Of a stretch of DNA of 64,000 nt, positions 55,469 through 64,000 are shown piece by piece. Numbering within the stretch: the first letter of the stretch is position 1; each line of letters begins with the position of its first letter. Location: assembly GCA_036877525.1 (NCBI GenBank), contig JAZGTH010000123.1, forward strand, positions 1,107,501 to 1,171,500. Direction: 5' to 3'. Under the pieces are notes generated by a model. It was not told the DNA's origin and made no database searches. It was given only the letters and a program-made list of their open reading frames with translations. The position numbers and the translations under genes are program-made. The DNA is from Chromobotia macracanthus (taxonomy: Eukaryota > Chordata > Actinopteri > Cypriniformes > Botiidae).

Positions 55469-55545
55469 AATAACGGTTGGGTCAAAGCTATACACACACA
55501 CATCTGCAAATAGTACAAAATGGTATAACAGAAATTACATTAACA

Positions 55546-56148
55546 TTAAGAAACCGGAAGCTTGACCTCAAACACCCGGACGTCACCGCATTTCCACCCT
55601 GTAAGAAAACAGAACACGTGTTGGTGCAGATTCACATTTAGAAATGGGATTTGATTTAATTTAATATCGTAAACTTCTCAGATTCCGCCATGTCAGGAGC
55701 AGAACTGCACGTTTTCTACACATACACTCAGAGCCCAGTGCTAAATCTTCACAGAAGCGTATAAAGTCTGAATCACAAGTTTACGTTTCTTTAAGAGATG
55801 TAGCCGTATCTCACCTGGAGATAGAAGTCCCCGGTAATCTGCAAGAGAAATGTGCCGCATACCACGTTAGAAGGTAACGTTAAGACTAACGTTATGAAAC
55901 TAAAATGTAATGTCAATATCTTGTAATAATATCTCTAGACTAGTCACACAATCCACGTGGGCACGCGAAAAGGCTGCATTGACTTTATCAACATAAACAT
56001 TTACCTAGAAATGTATGTTACGAAACATCTTGCATTTCTTTGTATGCCAAAAGCATTAATTCAAGTCCTGCTAAACAAATATATGCGTGGTTAAGAAAAT
56101 TAGATATAAACGATAATGTTTACCCACAGATGCAACCACAACTCCCAT
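55546..56148 (-). CDS. Unrecognised small three-exon ORF (33 aa), minus strand
   Basis: The CDS is joined on the minus strand from 56148-56124, 55838-55815 and 55598-55546. Donor 1 is TGTGG|gtaaac. Exon 2 is a 24-nt exon with acceptor tttctcttgcag and donor CCAG|gtgaga. Exon 3 follows acceptor gttttcttacag. Phases agree (25 nt, 24 nt, 2+51 nt). The product is MGVVVASVDYRGLLSPGWKC followed by GDVRVFEVKLPVS and TAA. A TATATATA box lies about 37-44 bp upstream of the ATG, and AATAAATAAA lies downstream. I recognise no family. The strong splice signals argue for a real transcript, but the tiny ORF could be incidental and the unit a non-coding RNA; another frame (VDGSCGCICGLPGTSISRVE) is open almost as far. 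It faces shank1 tail to tail and pacsin head to head. Confidence 0.45.
55815..55838 (-). other. 24-nt internal exon of the minus-strand unit
   Basis: ATTACCGGGGACTTCTATCT plus CCAG on the minus strand, bounded by near-consensus acceptor and donor sites. This exon is the strongest single piece of evidence for a minus-strand transcript here. Confidence 0.5.
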
Positions 56149-56184
56149 CAACACGAACAGACCTTCCTATCTGCAGTGTGGCGG

Positions 56185-56192
56185 TATATATA
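56185..56192 (-). promoter_or_regulatory. TATA-like box of the minus-strand unit
   Basis: TATATATA on the minus strand, about 37-44 bp upstream of the ATG of the 33-aa ORF, would place the transcription start near 56155-56165. Inferred from spacing only. Confidence 0.35.
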
Positions 56193-56760
56193 GCCTAAGT
56201 AGGACCTTTAGGCGTCCGGTAATACCGCCTTTTCTAAATTCAAGCAGAAGTAGACGGAATTCAGATATGTTGTTATGCACATACAGTTTACTAATTTTAC
56301 ATATATATATTCCCCTTGTGGCTGGAACAAAGCACAGTGGCCATTAAATTACGGCTCCAAATGCTACTAATATTCTTGAGATTATAAAACTGTAATTGAG
56401 CCACATATGTAGAGATATTTGGGGCAGGCTTTGGCCGGTGTGAATAACAGCTGCCATATTTTCAAATACTGACTCATAGACCTTTGTTTAACACAATCTG
56501 GGGATGTTAAACACCCCTAAGTCTTGTGTCATACAGCTGCTCCCCTGTGTAGATCCCCTCAGATAATTTGGGGGCAAATGCTTTATCATTGTCCAAATGG
56601 TGGTAGGGGTGCTGTTTATTATATTTAGGTTAAATGTGTGGTTCGTGTTCTATGCAACAAGTATGTTTTTGCTTCAACAAGGGTTATTATTGTATGAAAC
56701 ACACACATGCTAATTGTCTCACTTCATTTCCACTTTACTGTGATAAGCAGCTTTGTATTC

Positions 56761-56801
<41 letters not shown>

Positions 56802-56849
56802 AGGAGTGTTGTCATGTAGTATGATACGCAGAGCAAAAGTTTGGTCGTT
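56193..56849. other. Intergenic region between minus-strand unit and pacsin
   Basis: About 650 bp of AT-rich sequence with a GA microsatellite (56765-56796) near the 3' end. It probably contains the pacsin promoter and perhaps shared control elements for the divergent minus-strand unit. I see no coding exon. Confidence 0.45.
56765..56796. repeat. GA microsatellite near pacsin promoter
   Basis: About 15 GA units, just upstream of the probable non-coding first exon. Confidence 0.9.
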
Positions 56850-57056
56850 CACAGCTGCTTTGGAAAGAGGAGCTCTGGAGAGAGGGAGGAGAGAGAAAGT
56901 GACAGGAAGCCACTAACTGTGAGTCAAAGACAGAGAGAAGAAATAGGGTGTCCAGAGCACAATATAACCATATGGTGGTCTTAAAAGTGGAAAAGCAAAC
57001 GGAAAAGGGCTGATTTGTTACTTCGAGAAAGGAAAAAAGTACAAGTTAAGTTTGAG
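56850..57056 (+). other. Probable non-coding first exon of pacsin
   Basis: A purine-rich stretch with no long frame ends in a perfect donor TTTGAG|gtaagt at 57056/57057. The first coding exon starts 1.8 kb further on with eight untranslated bases behind an acceptor, so an upstream leader exon must exist, and this is the best candidate. The 5' boundary is approximate. Confidence 0.5.
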
Positions 57057-58293
57057 GTAAGTTTTATTTTTCTCTGTCCTTCATATATTCTTCATGTTTT
57101 TGTCAAATATGATCACGTTAATAAATTCTGCAGTATATATACACTATTCCTGTCTTATGCATTTATAAGTTGCTATATATTTCTTCAGTGTGTGGGTGTG
57201 TGTTATGTGTGACACTCAAAATGGGGACAAGGGGAGGAGAGAGAGAGAGAGCCAGGGTGGGTGAGGGGTATGGGGTTTGAGGGGCTTTGAAAAGGGGGAG
57301 ACAAGAGAAAATAAGTGGCTAGAGATGAAGCAGATTCACAGCAACTGCATGACTGTATTTACAGAGAAATGGGTCATTCTCTCAAACCTTCTTCTCTCAA
57401 AGGAAATCTTTCCCAAAGTTTTGGATTTACGTATAATTTTGACTTCAGCTTGGTTTGACCATTTCAAAAATACTTTATCATCTCTGAAATGTGTTTTTTT
57501 ATTATGTGCTTCTTTATTTTGTGTTATTCTTTGAACTTTTGCAATACTTTGATAGTTGAATCTACTTCTTTTTGTCACATAATTTTATAACAAAGGGCTG
57601 ATGTTTTGTCCCCAAGTAGTGATGATTTGATTCAGCCCATCAGATGTGTTCATCAGGATCATCCTTATATTTAACTTCACATTCACTAGTATCAAGGTCC
57701 AGTCTGATCCATTATGACTGCTCTGTATACAACAGAGATGATTTATAAAGATGTCTCTTCAGAAAAGTTTGGAAAACTGAGAAGAAGAGTGTCATAGTTC
57801 AGTGCTCATATTCTCAGAGGATGCAATCCTCTGTGTGCAATGCTGTGTGGAGAGAGAGGAACAGAGGGGGAATAGGAAGTGAGGTCAAAGGTCAAATATA
57901 GAATGATTTATTATACCCATGACCCCTGTGGTGGGAAAGGGGGACAATGTACTGAGGGACATGGACCCCTGAGAGGGAGAGAAGACAGGAAACAACACTG
58001 ACCACAACATTTCCCGTCAGTCTTCATGTTCTCTTCATGTCTTGTGATAAAATGTGTTTTATTGAGTTTACAGGAACAAACATCCACAGGCACATGTTAG
58101 GTTGTCCATGGCATGTATATTTATGGACTGTGTACAAGAGCATAAACTGGAGCAGCTTAAATGTGCCTGTGTGGGTATGTTGGTCATCCACATGTGCTAG
58201 TGTTTGCAAGAGCTCAGTGAGAGTGTTTGCAAGCACATGTGTCAGTGAGCTCATAAGCATGTGTTCTTTCAAGAGAGAAGGCCTGCTATAAGG

Positions 58294-58317
58294 GTGTGTG
58301 TGTGTGTGTGTGTGTGT
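58294..58317. repeat. GT microsatellite
   Basis: Twelve GT units in pacsin intron 1. Confidence 0.9.
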
Positions 58318-58891
58318 TTGACTATGTGTTGGTGTTGATGAACTTTCACCCCTGTTTATTTTGGGATGGCTCATGTTTCAAAGGCAGGGCTTCTGGATCA
58401 AGCAGACACAAGTGGAGAGTTTTGGGCACTGTCTGTCCAGCTAGTAAAGCCAATCACTATAGCCCTCACATACAATGCTTGATTTAAAATGGATTTAAGC
58501 TATTTTTACACTTTAATGTCAACAAATTTGACATCTAGAAAGTTATTCTGTAACAGCCTTGCAAATAGGGATTTCTTCCTTGATCTAGACTAAAAGACCA
58601 TTAAACTTGTTTGTTGCAGACAGTAAGTGACTTTCTACCACAGTTCATAAACTGTAGTTTAAATAGAAGAAAGCTTGTAAAACACACAACTTTCCCAGCT
58701 TGTTATTATACTGCACAGTGCGAGATGCAGCTCTGTCACACATATCTGACTATTGTCATCACATTTACCCCTTTTGTCTGCCTGTTAAGACAAGCTGGGA
58801 ATGAATTCTAAAGAAGGCTTTAGCAAAATGACCCCACACCTCACAGTTTTAAATGCCTTAAAATTTTAGTATCTCTTGCATTCTGTTATAG

Positions 58892-58959
58892 ACTTCATCA
58901 TGTCAACGGTACCGGCAGAGACGGGCCCTGAGGATGCCAACAATCAGAGTTTCTGGATG
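58892..58959 (+). CDS. pacsin first coding exon
   Basis: The acceptor is ctgttatag before 58892 and the donor is ATG|gtaagt after 58959. The start is ATG 58900; it codes MSTVPAETGPEDANNQSFWM (phase 0). SFW starts the F-BAR N-terminal helix in the family. Confidence 0.9.
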
Positions 58960-61900
58960 GTAAGTGAGAGGGGGCAGAGAGACAGCAGTCAAATTGGGTG
59001 ATGGACCTTATGGAAATATCATGTGCTTATGTTTTGTATTATCATACCAATAACCCAGCTAACAATGTTAGGTTATAAGAATGTTTCCCTAATTTTTCTG
59101 TTAAGTTACAAGAATGTTCAAAATTTTATATTAAAGGTTCTCAGAATGTTCAAAACATCTAGTTTTTAGACATTGTATTAACTATTGTTTGGTTATAAGT
59201 CTATAACTTTTTTAAACGTTTTACTAACAACTTAACATATAAATTAACATTTTGATACTTATGATATATAATGTTAAAAAGTTCTACTATCGTTACTGCG
59301 AGAATGTTTTCTGATAACTTTCAGAGAACTTACAGAATGTTAGCCAACATTCTGAGAACGTTCCCATGTAAACTGACTTGTATTTACCCCAACAAGTTGT
59401 ATCTTAAATGTATCATATTCAGGCAACAACATGAAAAGATTTGTTTGGAAAACAAATGATACAGCCCAAAAACACATTGTTTCTACTGTATAAAATGATG
59501 TTTAAGATTTACATTAGCCTAATGAAGATTGATATTCTAGTTCAAGACTTTTTATTGTCTTCTTTGAGACTATGGCATTATGTGTTATGGAGGGTTTAAC
59601 CTTTAATCTTGGTCTATAAATCTCATCCTTTGTACCTCCACCCATTTTAATTAGCTCAGCTTTTGTCTCTCAGCTCTTAATTGGTTTACTTTTCTGTTCT
59701 CCAGTACTAGTGGGAATCTTGCAGTAATTTGCCTTTTATATTCTGTTTTTACTTGTTTCCCACCCTTTTCTCCATTGTAAAAATGTTTGAAAGTAATACT
59801 ATATTGCTAGTAATAATTCTCTGTAGTATTTGTACATTGGGATGTTCTCTGGTGAAGAATGAATGTTTCTCTGACCCCGTAAACTAATGGTTCCACATTT
59901 GGGTATTAAAAGGGGCTGTCTATCATTTTATATCTCTTAAAATGTATGTACATGTTTAGATCCATATTTAGAAAGGAAGTAAATAGCTGTTATTATGTGG
60001 GTGCTTTTATCCATTGTGATGTACAGTATACTGTACTTATTACAATAACTATGCACACACAGAGACAGGCTAGACACACACAGACACGTACATCCTTGTT
60101 TTTCTTTTATAGTGTGGACCTGCATTAAAACCTTTTGCATCTTTATTTATTATTTTTTTATTTATTAAACATTTATTTATTTCCCCGCATTGTAGGCAAA
60201 CCCTGACCCAAACACACACACTTTGTAAATTATCATTTAAATTAATTTTAAAAAGTAGCAGTTTAATGCATTGAATTGTGCCTCACATATGCATTCTAGG
60301 GGACTTCTTATCTGCTTGGCATTAATGCAGAGTCTTGTGTTGTGACTGATCTTTGCTTATCTCTGATATCTAGAGCTCCCACTGCTGCTCTGAGAGCTGT
60401 TTGCAGCTGTTTAAGATTCTCATCAGCTCTCCTCTTAGCCTCAGCCTGTTTTGCTGAGTTGCCATCCCGTCTGGAGCTGAGCCAGTGGTACAGTTTTGGT
60501 AGAATGCTTGTACTTTCCAACCAGTGAGGTTCAGTGACAAATGAGTTCAGTTTACAGCAGCCTGCAGAGGTTTTGTGGCATGTCCTACCTTGTAATTGGC
60601 TGGCTGGTGACCAGAACTGAGTGTTGTTGGGGTTTGTGGTCTTCTGAGGCACTGTGATTGCTTAACCACAGTAATGGCAGAAGATTGTCACATCCAGATG
60701 AAAAGTAGAATTTTTCAGCCTGAACTGTCACTGACTAAATGGAGTTGATTGTAAATAGGCTTGTCTGTTCTGTGAAACTCTTCTGTTTAAATATTCATCC
60801 GATTTGAGCCCTGCTGAATGTTCGGAGGTGTTATATTCTGTTTGACAGGGATTTTGTTATTTGTTAGCTTTTGGTGTTGCTCTGATTGGTTGGCAGGTGT
60901 TGCTCTGCACTGCTCTTGGCCTGAGACGAGATTCCTCAGCTGTTTTTACTTTCTCTCAGACTGGGAAAAGAATGTGGTACAAACCACTGTTAAATGCAGA
61001 CTAAATCCAAGAGAAAGAGAAAGAAATAGAGAAAGAATGCTGGAGGAATAAAAAAAAGAACAGCACAGATGGCAGATGTAAAATAAGAGGGATGAATTGA
61101 TAGAACTGTGAGGGACCCAGCTAACAGTTTTAAGAAGTTTAACTAACTGACATTGTATTAACATTATTGCTTTGTTAGAACATTAATCAAACATTCTTTA
61201 ATTCTGTAATGGTTTTAAGAATAACATTTTTTATATGGTATATAACGTTAAAACATTCTACTAATATTACTGCAAGAATGTTTTTGATAACTTTGAGAAA
61301 ACTTTGAGAGAACTTTGAGAGAACTTTCAGAGAATGCTGGCCAATGTTCTGAGAATGTTCACTGATAGCTGGGGAGCTGCTCATGCTTGCCAGCAAATAG
61401 AGAAACAAGCTCCACATCAGCAAACAACACGCCCACTCTGCAAATGTCATTATGTTTACCCTCCTCCCTTATTCTCCCTCATTTATCCTTTATTTCAGTT
61501 AATCAGCCCCTTTCACAGCTCCGTCCATGTGATGCCCCACTTACCGTGGCCTGAATTCTCTCGACTCACTGCTGCTCGTCTGGTCACAGATGTTTTGGAG
61601 AATAATGTTTGAATTGTGCTCTCTTTTTCCACACCACATGTTGTCTTCCAGCAGTAATACTAGAAACAAACCTCACGCTATACTGATGCCTCGTCTAATC
61701 CATGTTAAACGAACCCAGTGACCTACTGGGAAAGAAATGAGGCCAATCTCTCAGAGGAGAAGCAGACATTTTCCCTTACAGTAAATACAACCCTCTTGAC
61801 CTCATAAATGGCTTAGATAGCTACCTTTAGCTGTAGGTGCTGGACTGATATCTTCTGATTTCTCTTGTATATACAGTATATAATAATTTAGCGCACCATT

Positions 61901-63841
61901 CCTTTCGTGTTCTTTCTATATGTTAGCCAGGGAACTACCACGGGACAGTGAAGCGGACCGAGGACGCCTTCCAGGCATGTAATGACATAGTGGCATGTTT
62001 CCAAGAGAGGGCCAGGGTCGAGCGACAGTACGCTCAGCAGCTTAGTGAGTGGAGTACCAAGTGGAAGCCCCTAGTGGATGCCAGTGAGTACTGCAGTTTT
62101 CGTTTTTACAGTACATTCTATAGTATGTTGGGAATGCAATAACAGTGTACCCTATACAGTATATACTGTATGCTATATTTAAATAGTATATAGTAAATAG
62201 TGAAACAGCATCCAGTATGTAGTAATGTGATATGTTATAATGTCAACATTACAGCAACGATTGCATGTTACGTTGTTGTCTTGTCATGACCTCGCTATGT
62301 TGCATCTGCATCCAGGTCCTCTCTATGGCTCTCTTTTAAGAGCATGGCAGTGTTTCCTCTCCTCTGCTGATCATCTTTCCTCGCTGCACTCCTCCATCTG
62401 TCGCGCTCTCGTGTCGGAGGACGGAGATCGCATCCGGACGTGGCAGAAAGAGACTTTCCATAAGAAGATATTTGGAGGTTTTAAAGAGTCACAAGATTTT
62501 GAAACAGGCTTTGCTCGTGCTCAGAAGCCCTGGGCCAAGAGACTGAAAAAGGTTTGTAGAAATGCACTGGGGATGCAGGGTTATGATTCTGCTAACAGAA
62601 GCCTAACAAAAGTCTTTAGACTGCTTTCTAAAGGCTACAGATGACAGCTAAGCAGCAATATATCACAGCATGGTTGAATTGTTGGTTCTGATTGGCTGAC
62701 ACAAAAACTTGGTGTCACAACAGCATTAGCAGTGTTTTACATGTAATTCCCAACTGTACGGTATGCAATACTGAAAGAACTGATAAAACTGACAGACATA
62801 TATGTGTTCCTCTAACAGCTAGAGAAGGTCAGAGCAGCGTTTCATAAAGCATGCCGTAAGGAACACATGGCCCGAGAGCGAGAGGCCCATGCCCAAGGCA
62901 ACCCTGACATTGCCATTGAGAAACAGAGAAAGATCCAGGAAGAGACAGAACTGGCCCGCCAGGAGACTGAGAAAGTGAGTGAGTTATTGACCCGAGCCAG
63001 GAAATGCTGCATAATGGTGCAGTGAAATCTAGAGCCAAGCACAATATATGTCACACTTAACCATCAAGCATTAATCACACTACAGTGCTCTACAGAAAGA
63101 GCCGTCCAGCACCGGTGCTTAGAAAACAAACCAGATGACTGTATTGATTAATTGCAAGTTCCTGTGTACAGGTGCGAGTGCGCTATGAGAAGGTTTTGGA
63201 GGAAGTGTCACGTTATGCTCCTCGTTACATGGAGGAAATGGAGTCGATCTTTGACCAATCACAAGAGGAGGAGAGGAAGAGGATAAGTTTCCTTAAACAG
63301 GCTTTTCTGTCCATCCACAGACACCTGGATGTCACCAACAATGAGAGGTGTGTGAGAAGCATTATATATGTCAAATGTGCACTGAAAAATGAATTTTTAA
63401 CAAGTTTTAAAGCGGTATTTTTATTTGTTTTCCATTACAAGTATCATAAAAATCCATTAAAACAAGTTACGTTTATTTAAGAAGCATCACAACATAAGAT
63501 ATGAAGGCTTGTTTTCAGATTGTGTATCTTGAATGTGTTTTTTGTCTAACTGCACTAATAGTTTTTCACCATACAGACATCTTGTTTTATCTTGTTTGTC
63601 TTTTGGAAGACAAGTTAAAAAGTAAAAAGATTTAAATAATTGCATTTCTACCAACACTTTTCAGTTTAAATATTACTTACAGTGTATAAACTCTGTATGT
63701 TCTCTCTCTCTTTCTCTCAGTGTGAAAGCTGTATATAATGAGCTTCATAACACTCTGATGTCCATCAGTGAGCAGGAGGATTTACGCTGGTGGAAGAACA
63801 CACATGGGCCAGGCATGCCAACTGACTGGCCTCAGTTCCAA
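58900..63841 (+). CDS. PACSIN/syndapin-family protein, 5' part (F-BAR domain); continues past window
   Basis: Pacsins bind and curve membranes with an F-BAR dimer and recruit dynamin and N-WASP through a C-terminal SH3, coupling endocytosis to actin. Coding exons: 58900-58959, 61927-62083, 62316-62551, 62819-62974, 63172-63347, 63721-63841, all in phase, giving 302 residues. Family landmarks are SFWMPGNYHGTVKRTEDAF, CFQERARVERQYAQQLSEW, the GGFKES...F.RAQKPWAK block, PRYMEEMESIFDQ and EDLRWWKNTHGPGMPTDWPQF. Pacsins 1-3 usually have SFWEVGNY.RTVKR.(D/E)DGHRLC; here the GHRLC helix start is AFQAC, so the protein is divergent. CFQERAR, RYMEEME and LRWW..THGPG look most like PACSIN3. A fish-specific paralogue is possible, so I give no symbol. 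The SH3 and NPF segments lie beyond the window. Confidence 0.93.
59054..59374 (+). mobile_element. CCCAGCTAACA-ended MITE, copy 8
   Basis: In a pacsin intron, 321 bp, from CCCAGCTAACAATGTTAGGT to TTCTGAGAACGTTCCC; the last bases have decayed. Confidence 0.7.
61116..61373 (+). mobile_element. CCCAGCTAACA-ended MITE, copy 9
   Basis: In a pacsin intron, 258 bp with an internal deletion, from CCCAGCTAACAGTTTTAAG to GTTCACTGATAGCTGGG. It contains a local repeat of GAGAACTTT. Confidence 0.7.
61927..62083 (+). CDS. pacsin exon: F-BAR helix 1 region
   Basis: 157 nt, phase 0 to 1, acceptor tatgttag and donor GCCA|gtgagt. It codes PGNYHGTVKRTEDAFQACND then IVACFQERARVERQYAQQLS and EWSTKWKPLVDA. The acceptor at 61926, rather than the cag at 61930, was chosen because only it keeps the GNYxxTVKR frame. 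Confidence 0.93.
62316..62551 (+). CDS. pacsin exon: F-BAR middle
   Basis: 236 nt, phase 1 to 0, acceptor gcatccag and donor AAG|gtttgt. It codes SPLYGSLLRAWQCFLSSADH and ends TFHKKIFGGFKESQDFETGF then ARAQKPWAKRLKK. The usual GPQYG is SPLYG here. The RAQKPWAK block is invariant in pacsins. Confidence 0.93.
62819..62974 (+). CDS. pacsin exon: F-BAR coiled helix
   Basis: 156 nt, phase 0 to 0, acceptor tctaacag and donor AAA|gtgagt. It codes LEKVRAAFHKACRKEHMARE then the charged helix through IEKQRKIQEETELARQETEK. It matches the KK.YH.ACKEEK.A..RE segment of PACSIN1-3. Confidence 0.92.
63172..63347 (+). CDS. pacsin exon: F-BAR C-terminal helices
   Basis: 176 nt, phase 0 to 2, acceptor ctgtgtacag and donor GAGAG|gtgtgt. 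It codes VRVRYEKVLEEVSRYAPRYM then EEMESIFDQSQEEERKRISF and LKQAFLSIHRHLDVTNNE, parallel to KYEK.L.E....PQYMENMEQVFEQCQ in the family. Confidence 0.93.
63721..63841 (+). CDS. pacsin exon: end of F-BAR domain
   Basis: 121 nt, phase 2 to 0, acceptor ttctctcag and donor CAA|gtatat. It codes SVKAVYNELHNTLMSISEQE then DLRWWKNTHGPGMPTDWPQF and Q. LRW(F/W)...GPGM..(N/D)WPQF is the pacsin F-BAR terminus. The gene continues to the right of the window. Confidence 0.9.
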
Positions 63842-64000
63842 GTATATCAATTTATATGGCGAACGTATATGTTGTACACAAACATGAATGACATTATGAA
63901 GAAATATAGGCCACATTGCTAGGCTGCTGTGTGGGAGGTTGTCAGGGTGTTGTTAAGGTGTTGTTAGAGTTTTCTGGGAGGCTGCTAGTGGGTTCTGTGT

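Noticed and set aside
61926..61931. Acceptor at GCCAG before GGAACTAC in pacsin
   Set aside because: It would shift the frame and lose the GNYHGTVKR motif; the TTAG acceptor four bases earlier keeps it.
1..64000. CRISPR array, operon or prokaryotic mobile island
   Set aside because: No regularly spaced direct repeats; gene structure is intron-rich and vertebrate throughout.

Overview
The window is nuclear DNA from a bony fish, most likely a cyprinid or close relative. It has long AT-rich introns, vertebrate GT-AG exons, many simple repeats and several families of short inverted-repeat transposons, including the GTTCACCCAAAAATGA / TTTGGGTGAACTATCCC type that is very abundant in cyprinid genomes. 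There is no bacterial or viral gene organisation.

About 41 kb (10902-52212, + strand) is one gene, the postsynaptic scaffold shank1. I rebuilt 25 coding exons. All reading-frame phases match, giving 7299 nt, or 2432 residues with two small cassette exons and 2420 without. The order is: acidic N-terminus, SPN domain, ankyrin repeats, SH3, PDZ, a very long proline-rich region with a Homer-type PPPLEF motif, and a C-terminal SAM domain. Bases 1-10901 are non-coding upstream sequence. A 13-codon upstream ORF overlaps the start codon. Inside the 13.9-kb intron between the SH3-side exons and the PDZ exons lies a GC-rich island with an ATG exon (35003-35031). Its splice phase matches the PDZ exon exactly, which predicts a short Shank isoform starting at the PDZ domain.

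Downstream of shank1 is a probable 3.2-kb 3'UTR with AATAAA signals at 55401 and 55422. Facing it on the minus strand (56192-55440) is a compact, unrecognised three-exon unit with a TATA-like box, strong splice sites, an in-phase 33-codon ORF and its own AATAAATAAA. It is the best candidate for something undescribed here.

From about 56.85 kb to the window end is the 5' part of a pacsin/syndapin-family gene (+ strand). It has a likely non-coding exon 1 and six coding exons covering nearly all of the F-BAR domain; the C-terminal SH3 lies outside. The protein is divergent, nearest in style to PACSIN3. Both large genes encode membrane- or actin-linked adaptors used in neurons: Shank organises the postsynaptic density, and pacsin bends membrane and links endocytosis to actin.

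Introns hold at least nine copies of one CCCAGCTAACA-ended MITE, four copies of the GTTCACCC MITE, a Tc1-like and a hAT-like fragment, microsatellites, a degenerate minisatellite and a 29-bp palindrome. Splice sites were assigned by eye from protein conservation and phase; UTR ends and transcription starts are inferred.
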